Source: Marisa cornuarietis
Taxonomy: Eukaryota; Mollusca; Gastropoda; Architaenioglossa; Ampullariidae
Length of the DNA: 64,000 nt
Assembly: GCA_004794655.1 (NCBI GenBank)
Contig: SMMW01000627.1
Coordinates: 124,001 to 188,000 of the forward strand
Direction: 5' to 3'
The notes under the pieces were generated by a model that saw only the letters and a list, made by a program, of their open reading frames with translations, did no database searches and was not told the DNA's origin. This document shows, in pieces, positions 12,621 through 25,228 of the stretch (its first letter is position 1; every line of letters begins with the position of its first letter). The translations under genes were made by a program, and so were the position numbers.

Positions 12621-15530
12621 TTAGCGGATGGCGCCACAGAAAGATACTTGGACATACAGACACAGGTGTAGAAGTTTCCCATCTAACCACCTTTGAAGCT
12701 TAGCTGAAACCTGCCTAAAGGAATATGAGAAACGTGACAAGCCTGGTCTAATTAAAATCCACGTTGAAAACAGTCTGAAGAAGCTTAATGACAGTCTACA
12801 GTTCCATTGGATTAGTCTGTCGATCAAGATGACAAAACAGCACAGATGTCAACAAACACGGTTCAATCGACCGATTATGATTTGCTTTGAGAACCCCACC
12901 AACCCAGATCACTTAGAAGCCTGATAAACACTGCTCCTCAAGTAGAAACATGTTTGTTAATACACGTGTTGGTGTAGAAAATTCAAGTCTCTCTCTGTCT
13001 TTTATTCTTTCGTTCGTTCCACGGACCGTTGTTTGTGAAATACAAATTTCCATGGAATTTTTCAACGGTAGAGTCCCATTCCACAATTTCCTTAGGCAGA
13101 GAGTCAGAATTTCTAATCATTAATTGTACAGATCTATTCCTCTTAAACTTTATCTCCCATACCTTTTCTTTCCTTTCTTCATTTGCTACCATGCCTTTAA
13201 TCTGTAATTTATTTTGAAACTGTTTAATTGCATTTACTGCTGCAAATTGTAGAAAGTTACTGGTCAGGTTAGGAAATTTTAGCTGAAACTCCCAGTATGT
13301 GAAATAATCACCATTATCTTATTTAAATGTATAATTAATCTTCTCGCAGCAAATCACTAAAATAAATTGTGTGGTTCCCCCATAAAAATATTTATGTTCT
13401 AGAAGAGACACTTGTGACATCTTCTCAATACGTGACAGTCTTTGATGTCTAATATTATTCCTTGATTATTATAGTCAATGGAAACTAGTCCTCTTGATAC
13501 GTCGACAACAACAACGGAACATGTTTTAAGACGTGTTGAGGAGAGGAGACAAACGTCACGTACAGAAGTAACTGCCCAGATAGCATTTAAACATCTTACA
13601 AATGGTTCTCGCGAAATGTTCAAATAATATTCGCAGCAAATGTTTTTGAAATACTTATCATGTCCATCAAAGTAATGTGTTACTAATGTTTGCATTCCAA
13701 CTTTTTGTCGACCTTTTAAAAACCTTTTTCAAACATTTAATAGTTGTTCTGAATGTTAAACACTTATCAAACATTTAACAAATTTTCTTACCCAGAGAGG
13801 TGTAACGTTTTGTGTGAAGAGTGCACATAAATGGATGCGAGCGTGAGTGTACATCTACAGGTAGCTACGCTCTCGGCACTCTTCTTCCTTTTCACACAAA
13901 AAGGGCCGGACAACAATTCCAACATTTAATATTACAAAATAAAAGTAGAAATGAGTCACAATATAAATTCCCCCAGAACACAAGAGTATATCGTGGCCAG
14001 TTCCGTGTCTGTGTCACACAGTTCCTGTGTGAAGGATGTCGGCTGTATCCGACGCTTGACGGCGCCGGGTGATACCTCACACCGACCGCTACTGCATTTA
14101 ATTCGTAAAACATAAATTATAATTTAATGTTTTTAAATCAATCACAAACACCTAGACATTCAGTCCAAAGATAAAGCTGTCAGAGACGAGTTTGTTTAGT
14201 AGTTGTTGATGGTAGCAACTGTCGAGTAGCTTCCAGTTTGGAAGGGACGCAACTGCGTGAAGACTTTTCTCAAGCAAAGTATAAGAACAAAGAAGGAATG
14301 AAACCTCTTTACCTGGTGTTGTCAATACTTCACCAACAGTCAGGTATTAACAACCTGTTTATACACATCATGCACATCATCCAGGATATCGGGTGCACAC
14401 CCCTAACAAGAGAACTGGCCAAACCGTGAAATGAGGAAAGATTTCCCGATGTTACAAACACGAGAGAAAATCTATGTTTGGGGTTTTTCCCGAAGCCTTA
14501 ACATTCGGCACACGAGGTGAATTGGCTTTCGACCCACAAACACACAGAGACCCGCAGTTAGGGGAGAGGATGGTAAGGGAGGGTTAATATGTGGTCTTCA
14601 CATTCACTCAGTCAGTTTTGACTGGAAATAAACGAGTTTATGGACCCACTCACAGTCCACACATAATGTCTGGCGACATGTTGCGAGAAGTTCACAAAGA
14701 TTTGACCCAGTGTACCCCGAGGTGTTTCAATCCACACATTCAGGCCTCAGCCTCTAATGTCCAGTCAACTATGAGGAGCTCAAGCAAGTCTACAACAGGA
14801 CATCCTGTACGGGTGGTCACACGCTTGACAACTGTTTGAACAACTCTACCTGTTGATAAATAATATTTAACAATAGTAGACATGCCTCCTCATCTTCCCG
14901 CTGATGATAAGATCAACTGACAATACGATATTAAAATTATTACAGTTTTGTTCGGGAAAACCCGATAAGGTAGACGGCCATGACTCCGCCATCTTGTCAG
15001 TCCTCTTGATGGTCAGATTAACAGAGGTGACAGATACTGTCAATGTTATGGACACATACACGGTTTGACCACCCAGTCTGTTTATTTAATGACAGGTGAG
15101 TATGTATTACTTTGTGTTGTTATCTCGATATTATTCATGTGAGTACATCGATAACATCACGACAGACACAAGAGCCGGAAGTGAAGTAACAGGTCGTCAG
15201 TGTTTGTCTGAAGTAATGAGAAGGAACCAGCAGTGGTAATGATAATTAGTAATGAGCAGTAATGAGCAGAAAAGAATAATGATTAGTAATGAGCAGAAAT
15301 GAGTATACAGGTATTGTACAGACATATCGTGGTTGTTATAATGTGGACAATCGTGCACAATAAATATGTAACTACAACTAGTGTCCCCATGTTTGATATC
15401 TCAGGTGTCTACCATCATCAAGCACAAAGCGGACATGACAGTCGGTGTAGTTCCTGTCCTGACAAAGACCGCAGACGACAGCCGCTGCCTCTAGAGACTT
15501 GGTCCTGCTCAGGGGAGACCACTGTCAGCC
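12621..15530. other. Intergenic region before the NERD-helicase gene
   Basis: No gene was recognised apart from the repeat fragment at 13801. It should contain the promoter and any non-coding first exon of the gene that begins at 15531. GTAATGAGCAG-type short direct repeats lie at about 15238-15300. Confidence 0.5.
13801..13865 (+). mobile_element. Left-end fragment of the LTR family seen at 48851
   Basis: About 65 bp starting TGTAACGTTTTGTGTGAAGA match the left end of the element at 48851-50069 almost base for base, then the two diverge. It is followed near 13880-13905 by CACTCTTC and TTTTCACACAAAA, an imperfect inverted copy of the start. It is a fragment with no internal coding sequence. 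Confidence 0.65.
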
Positions 15531-18500
15531 ATGTCTGGTCACCCACCGTCTGCTCCACAACAGGTGAGACAAGGAGGAGTGTGTTTGTGTTGCTGTGTGT
15601 GTGTGTGTGTCCTGTGTGTGTGTGTGTGTGTCCTGTGTGTGTGTGTCCTGTGTGTGTGTCCTGTGTGTGTGTGTGTCCTGTGTGTGTGTGTGTGTGTATA
15701 ATGTAGGTAAGAAAAGGTTTGTATTGGGGTGCGTGGTGTGTCATAGAAAAATATTTGCAGTAGGATTGTTTCAGTTCAATGAATCCTTGATGTTAATATT
15801 CAAGGGATCATCAATCTTCACCAGTCTTGTTCTATTTTTTTCTTCATTCTCGTTCATTCTTTTTTCCTTCTCCATTCTCTACATTTTCTAGTTTGTTGTA
15901 CTTTAATTTTGACTATACGTATCTCTGTTAGTGATTTTATAGAATGGTCGTACAATATCATCCCATGTGTATTTTCATCAGACAAGCTGTGTATATGGTG
16001 TTCAGTCTGTGATGTTACCATGTAGATGTGTAATAAATATTACAGGGAGAGGGGAGGAAAGGAGGCGGTAGAGGAGAAAGTTGTAGAGGTGGCGGTCGGG
16101 TCAAAGTTTACCTACACGCCGTGACCGATGACCAGGCTGCACTACTTGAGAATACAGGTGAGTTCGGTATTCAAGCTGTGTTATTCTCTGAGAAATAATA
16201 ATAACAGTATGTAACTGAGGTCAGGACAAGAATGAAGATAGTGACTTTGAGATTTAGTTTTCAAGACATTCTGAACAAAAATATAAACACCACCATTAAC
16301 CACTTACACTTCGTCATATCAACTACAGTTTGAGAATCAACTGTTGGTTAGATTGTTATATAAAGATATAGTATAATTTATACAATTGGAAAGAAAAAAT
16401 AATAATTAACAACAACAACAAGAACAACAAACCTAAAATCTAAATTCAAGGTAAACACCCAAAACCAGTTCCATTTCCAGTCAGGAATCCAATATGTTCA
16501 TTCACAGTTCCATCTCCAGTCAAGAGTCCAATGTTCCTCCACTCCTGAAGGCGCAGTCCTCCACATAACCAGTCTCTCCAGAAGAAATCACAACACAAAG
16601 CACACACCACAGTCTCTGGTCCTGTCCTGTCCTTTCCGAATTCAGGTACTTCCTAATCCCGACTGCCGATGGACAGGCAGTTGATATCCAGAAGAACGAA
16701 TAAAAAGAAACCCCCAAAAACCTAGACATAAAATAACCATCTTTAACCAAACCAAGTCTGGCCAGGACTTGTTACACAAACCAAGTGACAGGACTCACAC
16801 GCCGATTGCTAGCCTTTTGCACCTTTCCCCTCCTTCCTCATTTCCCATCCCTTTCTCAGTTAGAAAAAACAACAGGTTTGTGACATGATAATTTTAGTTT
16901 GTTTGTTTTTTGGGACAGAGAACACGTGTCCACTTGACGAGGTGAGGAAAAAGTCAGGTGCTGACGTAAACTTTGACCCCAACCCGTCACCTGTACCAGG
17001 TATGAAAATTGTCATCATACGCGGTCTTCCACCTCAGATCGAGGAAGCAGTCAGGCTCATCAATCAAAAGTCTAATTCAAAGGTTTGTTTAATCGATTTA
17101 AAAGATATTAATTATCATATCAGGTGCTAAACAATCATATCAGTGGCGATATATACCAAATATTTTTTTCCCCTAAACTCGAAAAGTTTCCTTTAAAAGT
17201 GAGTGATAAAGGTTTGCACAAAGAGGAGTTGAAATAAACTGACTTGTACGTAGTGTGTCACGCCTTCAGCTTAATCACTAAAATGGTTTTGATACAGTTG
17301 ACATTATCAGAACAAGCCCAGACATTATGGTTACAATGGGTTGAGGCCGCGTTCCCTCATCTCGACTCTCGCGCCTACTTCCTGCCTCCTGTCTACTTCA
17401 ACCGCGTGCCGATGACCAGACAGCAGGTGACCCATGACCTGAAAGTTCTGGTCCTTCAATCAGCCCCTGGACATGACAGTCAGTCCAACCAACCGGCAAC
17501 GACTCCATCTACTACTGTATCCTCCAGTCGTCAGCCTCCTCGAGTTCAGGACAGTGACATGAGAGATGATGCAGCCATGCAGCGAGTTCTCTGCTGTCTC
17601 CAGAAAATGTGTGAAGAGAACAGAGAAGTTTTGGTTGGAATGAGTCAGCTGAAGTTTGGTCAGTACCTGGGTGAACCTTGCTATGCACCTGCAGTTGCCC
17701 AGCTCCCCATAGCCGCCAACCTTCCTTCTTCTCCGTCTCAGAACTGGAAACAAGGAGACTTTAATGTGCTGCTTCTTCACCGACATCATGGTCTTGTCAT
17801 CTGTGAGGTGAAGGCGTTTGGTGACAACACACAGACACTGAATATGTCACAGCAGGGTATAGACAACAACATTAGACAGAAAGTGAAACAGGCCGTGTCA
17901 CAGCTGGACAAGGCGGAGACCATGTTGTCTCACCTGGTGTCCGACATCGCTCCCGCTCTGCGCATCACTAAGACCATCGCTTTCCCCAACCTCACGGCTC
18001 GTCAACTTCAACAGGTCATCTCCGGCGACACCCGGCTAACTCAGGTTTAGTGACAGTCTGTCCTCTTTACATACTGACACACAGTCTGTCCTCTTTACAT
18101 ACTGACACACAGTCTGTCCTCTTTACATACTGACACACAGTCTGTCCTCTTTACATACTGACACACAGTCTGTCCTCTTTACATACTGACACACAGTCTG
18201 TCCTCTTTACATACTGACACACAGTCTGTCCTCTTTACATACTGACACACAGTCTGTCCTCTTTACTTACTGACACACAGTCTGTCCTCTTTACATACTG
18301 ACACACAGTCTGTCCTCTTTACATACTGACACACAGCCTGTCCTCTTTACATACTGACACACAGTCTGTCCTCTTTACATACTGACACACAGTCTGTCCT
18401 CTTTACACAGTCTGTCCTCTTTACATACTGACACACAGTCTGTCCTCTTTACACACTGACACACAGTCTGTCCTCTTTACATACTGACACACAGTCTGTC

Positions 18501-21500
18501 CTCTTTACACACTGACACACAGTCTGTCCTCTTTACATACTGACACACAGTCTGTCCTCTTTACATACTGACACACAGTCTGTCCTCTTTACCTACTGAC
18601 ACACAGTCTGTCCTCTTTACATACTGACACACAGTCTGTCCTCTTTACATACTGACAAACAGTCTGTCCTCTTTACACACTGACACACAGTCTGTCCTCT
18701 TTACATACTGACACACAGTCTGTCCTCTTTACATACTGACACACAGTCTGTCCTCTTTACATACTTACACACAGTCTGTCCTCTTTACATACTGACACAC
18801 AGTCTGTCCTCTTTACATACTGACACACAGTGTGTCCTCTTTACATACTGACACACAGTCTGTCCTCTTTACATACTGACACACAGTCTGTCCTCTTTAC
18901 CTACTGACACACAGTGTTATTAAGTACTGTACCACATTATTGTCAATATAATTAAATGTACACAGGGTCTGGAAACAGGCAGATTTAATTGTTCTGCTTA
19001 CAACGGAAGAAAAAAAACAATCAAATGTCCAGGCGAGTCCGTGAGTGTCAGTGTCTGTGACAGCCATGTATTCACATTTATTTCTATTTTTATTTTCCAT
19101 GAGAGCCGACATTTTACATGACATGTGCTGACGAGGATGAATATTCGGCTTAAACAGTTTTAGCATCTTTAAACTATTTTTAGAAAAAGTTCTAACACTG
19201 TGTTGTGTACCGCTGTTACAAACAGTTACAAACAGTCTATACCGAACATTGTAGGTATATACTTATATAAATAAAGTCGTAGCAACTAGAAAGTTATGAA
19301 CTTTTAAACAAAATTTCTATGTTATTACCATAGTGACCTACAGACTGGTGTATAAACTGTGTGAAGTGTTTATGTTGAGGTCTTTCAGTGAACACAACAT
19401 CACGTCTGTCGGCTGTAAACATCTTTATATTTGGTTTGTTTACTGTTTACACCATGGGCTTCTGTTACAGGACCTGTGTCGGTGTCTGGGAACAAGAGAC
19501 CCCGCCGACATCCCTGGTGTGTGTCTGTGCTCTGATCAGTTGTCTGACCCCAAGACCCCGTGTGACGTCAGTAGTCACGTGCTGAGGGAACTCGGACACT
19601 GGTGGCAGCGACGTGTGGCTGGGGCTGGACCTGACAGTCACATGACTAGTGACGTGTACAGGACTCTGGTGGCCAGGTAAGTAGTAGAAGTGTAGGTGAT
19701 ATGATAATACAGCGACGTGTGGCTGGGGCTGACAGTCAGAACACCACCTTGAACATCTACAAGTATAAAACCATGCTCGAAGTTTCATGCTGTGTTGTTA
19801 TGCTATTTGCTGTAGTCATTAAGTATTGAAATGTCAACAGTTCATACTGTCCTTGTTAGAAAGCTGTACACGTAGACCTTAGTTTGGGTTATAAACAGAC
19901 AGAAATATTTTATTTCAATTCTTAAAACAACAACGACAGATGTTTCATGTTACAGTAAAAAGAAAAAATGGAAAGTTGAGTAATAATTAATTTCGCAATA
20001 CATTGTATAGCTGACTACATGTTGACAGGTGTTCACAAGGATCTTATTTAAATGTTAACATTTATTTAACGAATCTTAATTTAATTTCTTGTTGATTTGA
20101 GTAGATTCTGTGGTCCGGCGACAACAGTGAGTGTGCCATGTACGTGTCCTCCACGTGTGAGTGTCAAGACCCTGGGTCAGGCCGTGTGGTGTACAGGAGA
20201 GTGCTATACTGCTGTAATAACACTCTTCCCGGAGCAACTTCACCTGCTCAACACGGCGCCTCCCACACTCTTTGTCACCGGACCGCCCGGTACAGGGAAA
20301 ACTGTGGTGCTGCTGCTGATGGCCATAGAATGGCTGCGATGTGGTCACCACGTCTACATTGTGAGTACTGGGTGGGGGAGTCGTGCAGCGTGCATCATGT
20401 TGTATCACCTGTTGCTGCAGACAGTAAACACACAACAGTCATCAGGTGTATCACCCGGTCAGCCTCACCTCCTGCTGTATGATCTTGATGACGGTAAAGA
20501 CATGGAGAAGGCCGTCAACGACTTGTCACAGGCGGCGAGCGGAGGGTCGTTGTACGTCATCGCTGATGAAGTAGGGAGTGATTACAGGTGAGTTGTACAG
20601 CGTGTGATGTGATGTTACACAGACAGGTAGATGGCGCTCACTGTTATCTCATTATCACCACCAGGTGTGTAACAGGTGATAATTCTTCAACAGCTGTGAC
20701 ACCTGGTGGAGGTGATGTGATGTAAAAGTAGATTTGTTTTTACATCGGCTGTTACACAGATTGTGTAGCAACACATGTCATTATTGTGACGTCATTTAAT
20801 AGATGACGTCATTACTTGACGACGTGACACACGATACACAAACATAAACACACATATTAGTGACAGTACACAGTGTAACACGTGTAGCCACATCCTCTGT
20901 TACAGTGATATCACAGGGATCAGCTGCTTCAAGACTTTGTGTGACGAGCTGCTGACACGAGTTCCTCGTCTGCATCTTTGGGCGGCAAGTTGTTTCCATG
21001 GAGACGCACCCGCCGGCTGGCAAGTGGAATATTTAACCAGACCCCTCCGCTCTCCACCGGCCGTCGTCAGGGAAGTCGAGCAGGACAGGAGGATCACTAC
21101 AGACAGTGATGTCCAGTCGTACTGTGAGCGTGGTGTGTCCGACCACACAGACGGCCCGCCAGTCACACGACTGTATCACCGAGGTCAGGGTCACTCAGTT
21201 GACAGGCCAGGTGACTGTGTCACGTGCGGTGGTGAGGTGGCCAGCTTCCTACACAGTCTCCGTGTTGGTGTTACGGGTAGGTGTGGGTATTGTGTAGTGT
21301 AATGTTGTTTACAGGTGAACACTTACCTGTGTGATAAATAACAAACAGGTGAGAAAGAGTCTTGTGAAGAAGACAGTGTGTCAGTGACGTGTGTCTGTCA
21401 GGTTACATCACGTGATGACGTCATTGTTTATATCCACGTGTCTGTCAGTCTGTACACTGTATCTGTGACACGTGACTTACAGAATAAACAAACTGTGAAT

Positions 21501-21933
21501 GTTGACAGAGAGTGGCACAACAACATCTACAACAGTCACGTCCACCAGTGGCAGCACCACACCACCCTGTCTACAGTGGAGAGACGTGCTGGTGTTGTAC
21601 TGGCGTGACCTTAGTGACAACCCGGGTATGGTGAAGGGACTGGAAGAAGCGGGTATCCCAGGGCGGGTGATGAAGGATGAGGACATCGAGGACGTAGCCA
21701 CGGCCCGCAGTGACGTGGTGTGGGTGACGAGTGGACATCGTGTTCGTGGTCTGGAGAGAAAAGTCGTCGTGTGTGTGGACCAGCCTGGCATTGACTGGGT
21801 TAGATCTGGTTTCAGTGACAGACTCAGATCTAAGTTCTACGTGTACAACGTGTCCTTTCCCCGACTTGACCTCATGTCCCGCTGTACATCACAACTTGTG
21901 ATTGTCTCCACTGACCCTAATAAACTGATGTAG
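15531..21933 (+). CDS. KH-like + NERD nuclease-like + SF1 helicase/ATPase protein, eight exons
   Basis: Exons 15531-15563, 16046-16157, 16919-17082, 17298-18044, 19471-19676, 20105-20587, 20906-21276, 21509-21933 join in phase at all seven GT/AG junctions and give 846 residues. Order of parts: a Gly/Arg-rich start; residues about 31-103 fit a KH fold (EVRKKSGADVNFD, IVIIRGLPP, EEAVRLI), with ENTENT where GxxG is expected. A spacer follows, then a NERD-type nuclease core with DFNVLLLHRHHGLVICEVKA (Asp257, Glu273, Lys275). Next come the helicase parts: Walker A GPPGTGKT at 480-487, Walker B YVIADE with DE at 575-576, and SGHRVRGLERKVVVCVD near 780-796, like SF1 motif V. NERD domains are known as PD-(D/E)XK relatives, often fused to helicases in bacteria. 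A role in nucleic-acid processing or defence is inference. The short first exon is the weakest part of the model. Confidence 0.8.
15590..15698. repeat. Interrupted TG microsatellite in intron 1
   Basis: Runs of GT broken by regular CCTGTG interruptions, beginning about 25 bp after the donor of exon 1. Cysteine/valine-rich open frames through it are artefacts. Confidence 0.9.
16158..16918. other. Intron 2 of the NERD-helicase gene
   Basis: AT-rich intron without coding features. It contains a near direct repeat built on CCAGTTCCATTTCCAGTCAGGA and its neighbour at about 16465-16530. Confidence 0.6.
18051..18915. repeat. 28-bp minisatellite, about 30 copies, in intron 4
   Basis: Unit GACACACAGTCTGTCCTCTT plus TACATACT, very homogeneous, with rare variants (TACACACT, TACCTACT, a short unit near 18405). 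The array starts within 10 bp of the exon 4 donor at 18044|18045. Confidence 0.95.
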
Positions 21934-22129
21934 TTGTAGTCAAGGAGAAAGAAGAGTGTTTACAAAGTGTAACAACTATCAACAATGTCTGATGTTTATA
22001 AAAGTTGTTGCTGATGTCTTCACTCCACACAAGTAGAAACGTTTACAAGTAAAACTGTTGTCTGTCTTGTCAAATGTTGGACAATGAATATGGTGATGAT
22101 CCCTACAACTCTTTTCTCTCTACTCAATT

Positions 22130-22476
22130 ACTCATTCACTCACACACAATCTAACACAATCACACACACACTCACTCTCACACACACACACACACACAGT
22201 CACACACATTCACTCAGTAGCACATTCACATCTAAACACTCAGATACAGACTCTCAAACACACACACACACTCACATACACACTCTCAAACACACACACA
22301 CTCACTCTCACACACACACACACAGTCACACACATTCACTCAGTAGCACATTCACATCTAAACACTCAGATACAGACTCTCAAACACACACACACACACA
22401 CACACACTCACATACACACTCTCAAACACACTCTCAAACACACACACACTCACATACACACTCACATACACACTCT

Positions 22477-22520
<44 letters not shown>
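22130..22520. repeat. CA-rich microsatellite cluster with a duplicated block
   Basis: Runs of CACACA mixed with ACTCTCA and ACATACACT. A block around CATTCACTCAGTAGCACATT is present twice, near 22207 and 22331, about 124 bp apart. The Thr/His-rich frame through it is an artefact. It lies about 200 bp downstream of the NERD-helicase stop. Confidence 0.9.
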
Positions 22521-22522
<2 letters not shown>

Positions 22523-23436
22523 AAGACGACAACCTGAGCGATGACTGGAAGACCTGCACAGATTTCTGTGAGTGAGCCACACTCACTGTTACAAACACTA
22601 CTCACACGTAAAGAACTCTCTAACGTAGGAAAGTAATTTTCTCCCCGCTTTCCTAGTGGCAGGTGAGAATGGCGATGTTTGATGGCCTATATCTTGAAAA
22701 TTAAGCATAATGATGTAGTCATATGTTGTGAGTTATTACTTTGAAATAAACTTAACCCCATCATAGAGAAAAATGTTGTTGTCATCTTGTTGTCCTTTGA
22801 TGATTGGCTGGAGATGGTCAGGGTCAGGGTTAGGGTTAGAGGCGAAAAGGTCGACCTTAAGGTCAGCACTGACAATAGTGTTAGTGCAGTTGTTCATCAT
22901 TCCCTTTTCTTATGCTGTCCAGTCTCCATGTTTTGCTTTTGTCTTCAGCGGTAAGACTTCGCTTCTTCATGAGCGTGAGTGTGCGGTGTATAACCTCTGC
23001 GTTTTTCATGATGATGATGACGGCGATGATGACGATAATTGATCTCAATTACCCATCCCAACTACCCGCATATTCTAACAAAACATGAAATTTTCTGCCA
23101 AGCAAATGTGGGCAAACTTCATGAACAACGACGTGGATTTGTACACATTGTCACAGCAGCTAAAGGCTACTTGAATGAAAGATGCCATTCACCTCAACTA
23201 CAGCGGATGTAGAGGGCTGACGGTAGACGACAATACTCAACACCGCTGACTACCAACACACGCGCCATGTCTCCACCGTTTCCCGAGACCCTCACAAGAT
23301 CCTAAAAACCACCGACCAGTTTTGATTCTCTCTCGTCATTCTCCACACCCTTGAAAATAAACTACATTCCAACATAATTCTCTTTACATACACAAGTGTT
23401 GTCACGTGGCCACTCAACCTCTTACTTCCCTTGCAG
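22521..23436. other. Intergenic region between the helicase and hemopexin-like exons
   Basis: No convincing exon was found. It contains a short GGTCAGGGTTAGGGTTAGAG stretch at about 22818-22840 (only two TTAGGG-like units, not a telomere array) and a GATGATGATGACG run near 23010-23035. Upstream exons of the hemopexin-like gene may lie here unrecognised. Confidence 0.45.
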
Positions 23437-24370
23437 TTCAACGAGACTAGGAGGACGGGGGAGCAGGTGGCGCTGCAGCAGTTCGGTCTGCCGTGTGACG
23501 TCGACGCCGCCGAGTACCTGAACTCTAGCATCATCCGGGTATTCAAAGGTATGTGTGCACCTCCCTTCCTACCCCACCCCCGTGAACACCCGACTTCTCC
23601 CTCACTTCTCAGGCTTTGTTAGCATAACCTTTGACCCAGTCTCGCAATATGAAGAGCCACATCTGCTATTGGTGCATTTTCTTTAGCGTCTATCCTGCGC
23701 TTTGCACCTTCTTAGTAAGACAACAGAGGTACGAGTGGTACGTGAATACCTTTGTACTCCTCAGGGTAGATGTTGATGTAAATCACATGTAGCTAACATA
23801 GTCTCGTCTACAACTAAGTCTTCAGTGTATCCAGGATACCCCCATCCCTCATGAAAACATCATTTAAAGACTTTACACAAACTCCAATCAAGATTTCGGG
23901 GAAAACTTAAAGTTTTACAAACCATAATCCAACTTATTTTTATAAAGTTCTCGGGGTGGATTGGACCGTTTGCCCTGAAGTGAACGAACTTAACTATAAC
24001 TGCGGCAAACCATTGGAAACTCGAGACTAACCCTCACCCTCCTCAGGATGCACGTACTGGCACCTCATGTCAGGCTTCAAGGTATTCTGTTCATGGCCAC
24101 AGCCGTGGAGGCGGGCGACCTGCGGGCACTGGGCTTACCCTGCAATGTGCACGCGGCTATCACGTGGGAGGATGATCACATGTATGTCATCAAAGACGAT
24201 ATCGTGTGGACACCATCTACAACAGCCCCACCGGCTGGCATCAGGCTGCTTGACGAGTGGAACTTACGTTCCTGGAATATTTGCCATGGCAACGGGTCCA
24301 ACGGGTCCTTGAGCGGCCAGGTGGCTGAAGCTGGTGACACAGCTCTCACGTGCAACGGTGACCCTCGGTG
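23437..24370 (+). CDS. Hemopexin-like repeat exons, second one frameshifted
   Basis: Exon 23437-23548 follows a CTTGCAG acceptor and ends AAAG|GTATGT. It encodes FGLPCDVDAAEY and IIRVFKG, the GLPxDVDAA and FKG marks of a hemopexin blade. Exon 24047-24370 continues in phase 1 with CTYWHLMSGFKV, completing the FKGxxYW motif. The next blade, LGLPCNVHAAITWEDDHMYV, is in another frame, so a shift of one or two bases lies between about 24080 and 24110. It is a damaged gene or an assembly error. The exon ends CCTCG|GTGAG in phase 2. Hemopexin blades bind haem or matrix ligands in known proteins; the function here is unknown. No partner exons were identified with confidence. Confidence 0.55.
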
Positions 24371-24554
24371 AGTAGGTGACGAAGCACCTGAGTAAAAGTA
24401 GCAGAACAAGATGTAGGAGAAGTAGAAGTGGTAGTTGTCAGAGAAGTAGCAGTACGGGGTTAGAGCTGGAAGATGGTTTCAAGCAGTAGAAACCGTTTTA
24501 CAGTTTTTCATTCATGTTGTCGTCACGCGACTGTTTGACCCGAGTATCTGGGCA

Positions 24555-24765
24555 CGTGACTGACACTTGCAACTCGTACCACCAACACCTTGAGTGACAC
24601 TTGCAACTCGTACCACCCACACACGTGAGTGACACTTGCAACTCGTACCACCCACACACGTGAGTGACACTTGCAACTCGTACCACCCACACACGTGAGT
24701 GACACTTGCAACTCGTACCACCCACACACGTGAGTGACACTTGCAACTCGTACCACCCACATTCA
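24555..24765. repeat. 35-bp minisatellite, six copies
   Basis: Unit TTGCAACTCGTACCACCCAC followed by ACACGTGAGTGACAC, nearly identical copies. All minus-strand frames stay open across it by chance. Confidence 0.93.
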
Positions 24766-25086
24766 TATAACTGTGCAGGGAAAACGTTGTCTACAAAGTT
24801 CACACGACAGTCACATCAACGGTCGTCACACAGCTCACGAGCCCCCCCCCCCCTTCCCCAAACTAAGACAACACGTGACCATGAATCAAAGTTAAGCAAG
24901 AAATGATTTAATTGACATACAAATTATGGGAAATGTATTCATACGACAATGTGGGTCATCAAAAGAGTCCCAGGTTAGAGAGACAGAGACCACTGCTCAC
25001 TCCCGGCGACACGGGTATCGAGTGCTCTCCCAGTCCTGGCATTTTACGTCAGACGACGACTGCTTCTTCACCCGACTAAACTGTTC
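24766..25086. other. Non-coding stretch between minisatellites
   Basis: Contains a C-run at about 24843-24853 and no recognised exon. Confidence 0.4.
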
Positions 25087-25228
25087 TAAAAAACACAGTG
25101 GTACCCGAGTACATTGTTACACAGCACACAGTGGTACCCGACTTCAGTGTTACACAGCACACAGTGGTACCCGACTTCAGTGTTACACAGCACACAGTGG
25201 TACCCGACTACAGTGTTACAAAGCACCA
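25087..25228. repeat. 33-bp minisatellite, about four copies
   Basis: Unit ACAGTGGTACCCGACTTCAG plus TGTTACACAGCAC. The unit length is a multiple of three, which explains the open frames on both strands. Confidence 0.9.

Noticed and set aside
12040..12682. Cys-rich minus frames that look like repeats of a secreted protein
   Set aside because: 23-bp minisatellite open in all three minus frames; Cys pattern is by chance.
15299..15706. 135-codon plus frame running into the TG repeat
   Set aside because: Its C-terminal half is microsatellite and its frame does not splice in phase to exon 2; the short ATG exon at 15531 does.
18051..18915. CRISPR-like look of this and other regular arrays
   Set aside because: Units are contiguous without unique spacers, and the genome is eukaryotic.
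20076..20435. 119-codon minus frame opposite the Walker exon
   Set aside because: Shadow of exon 20105-20587; it was useful only for spotting the inverted copy at 31885.
22084..22575. Thr/His-rich 163-codon frame
   Set aside because: CA microsatellite.
22818..22840. Telomere-like TTAGGG motif
   Set aside because: Only two units in unique sequence.
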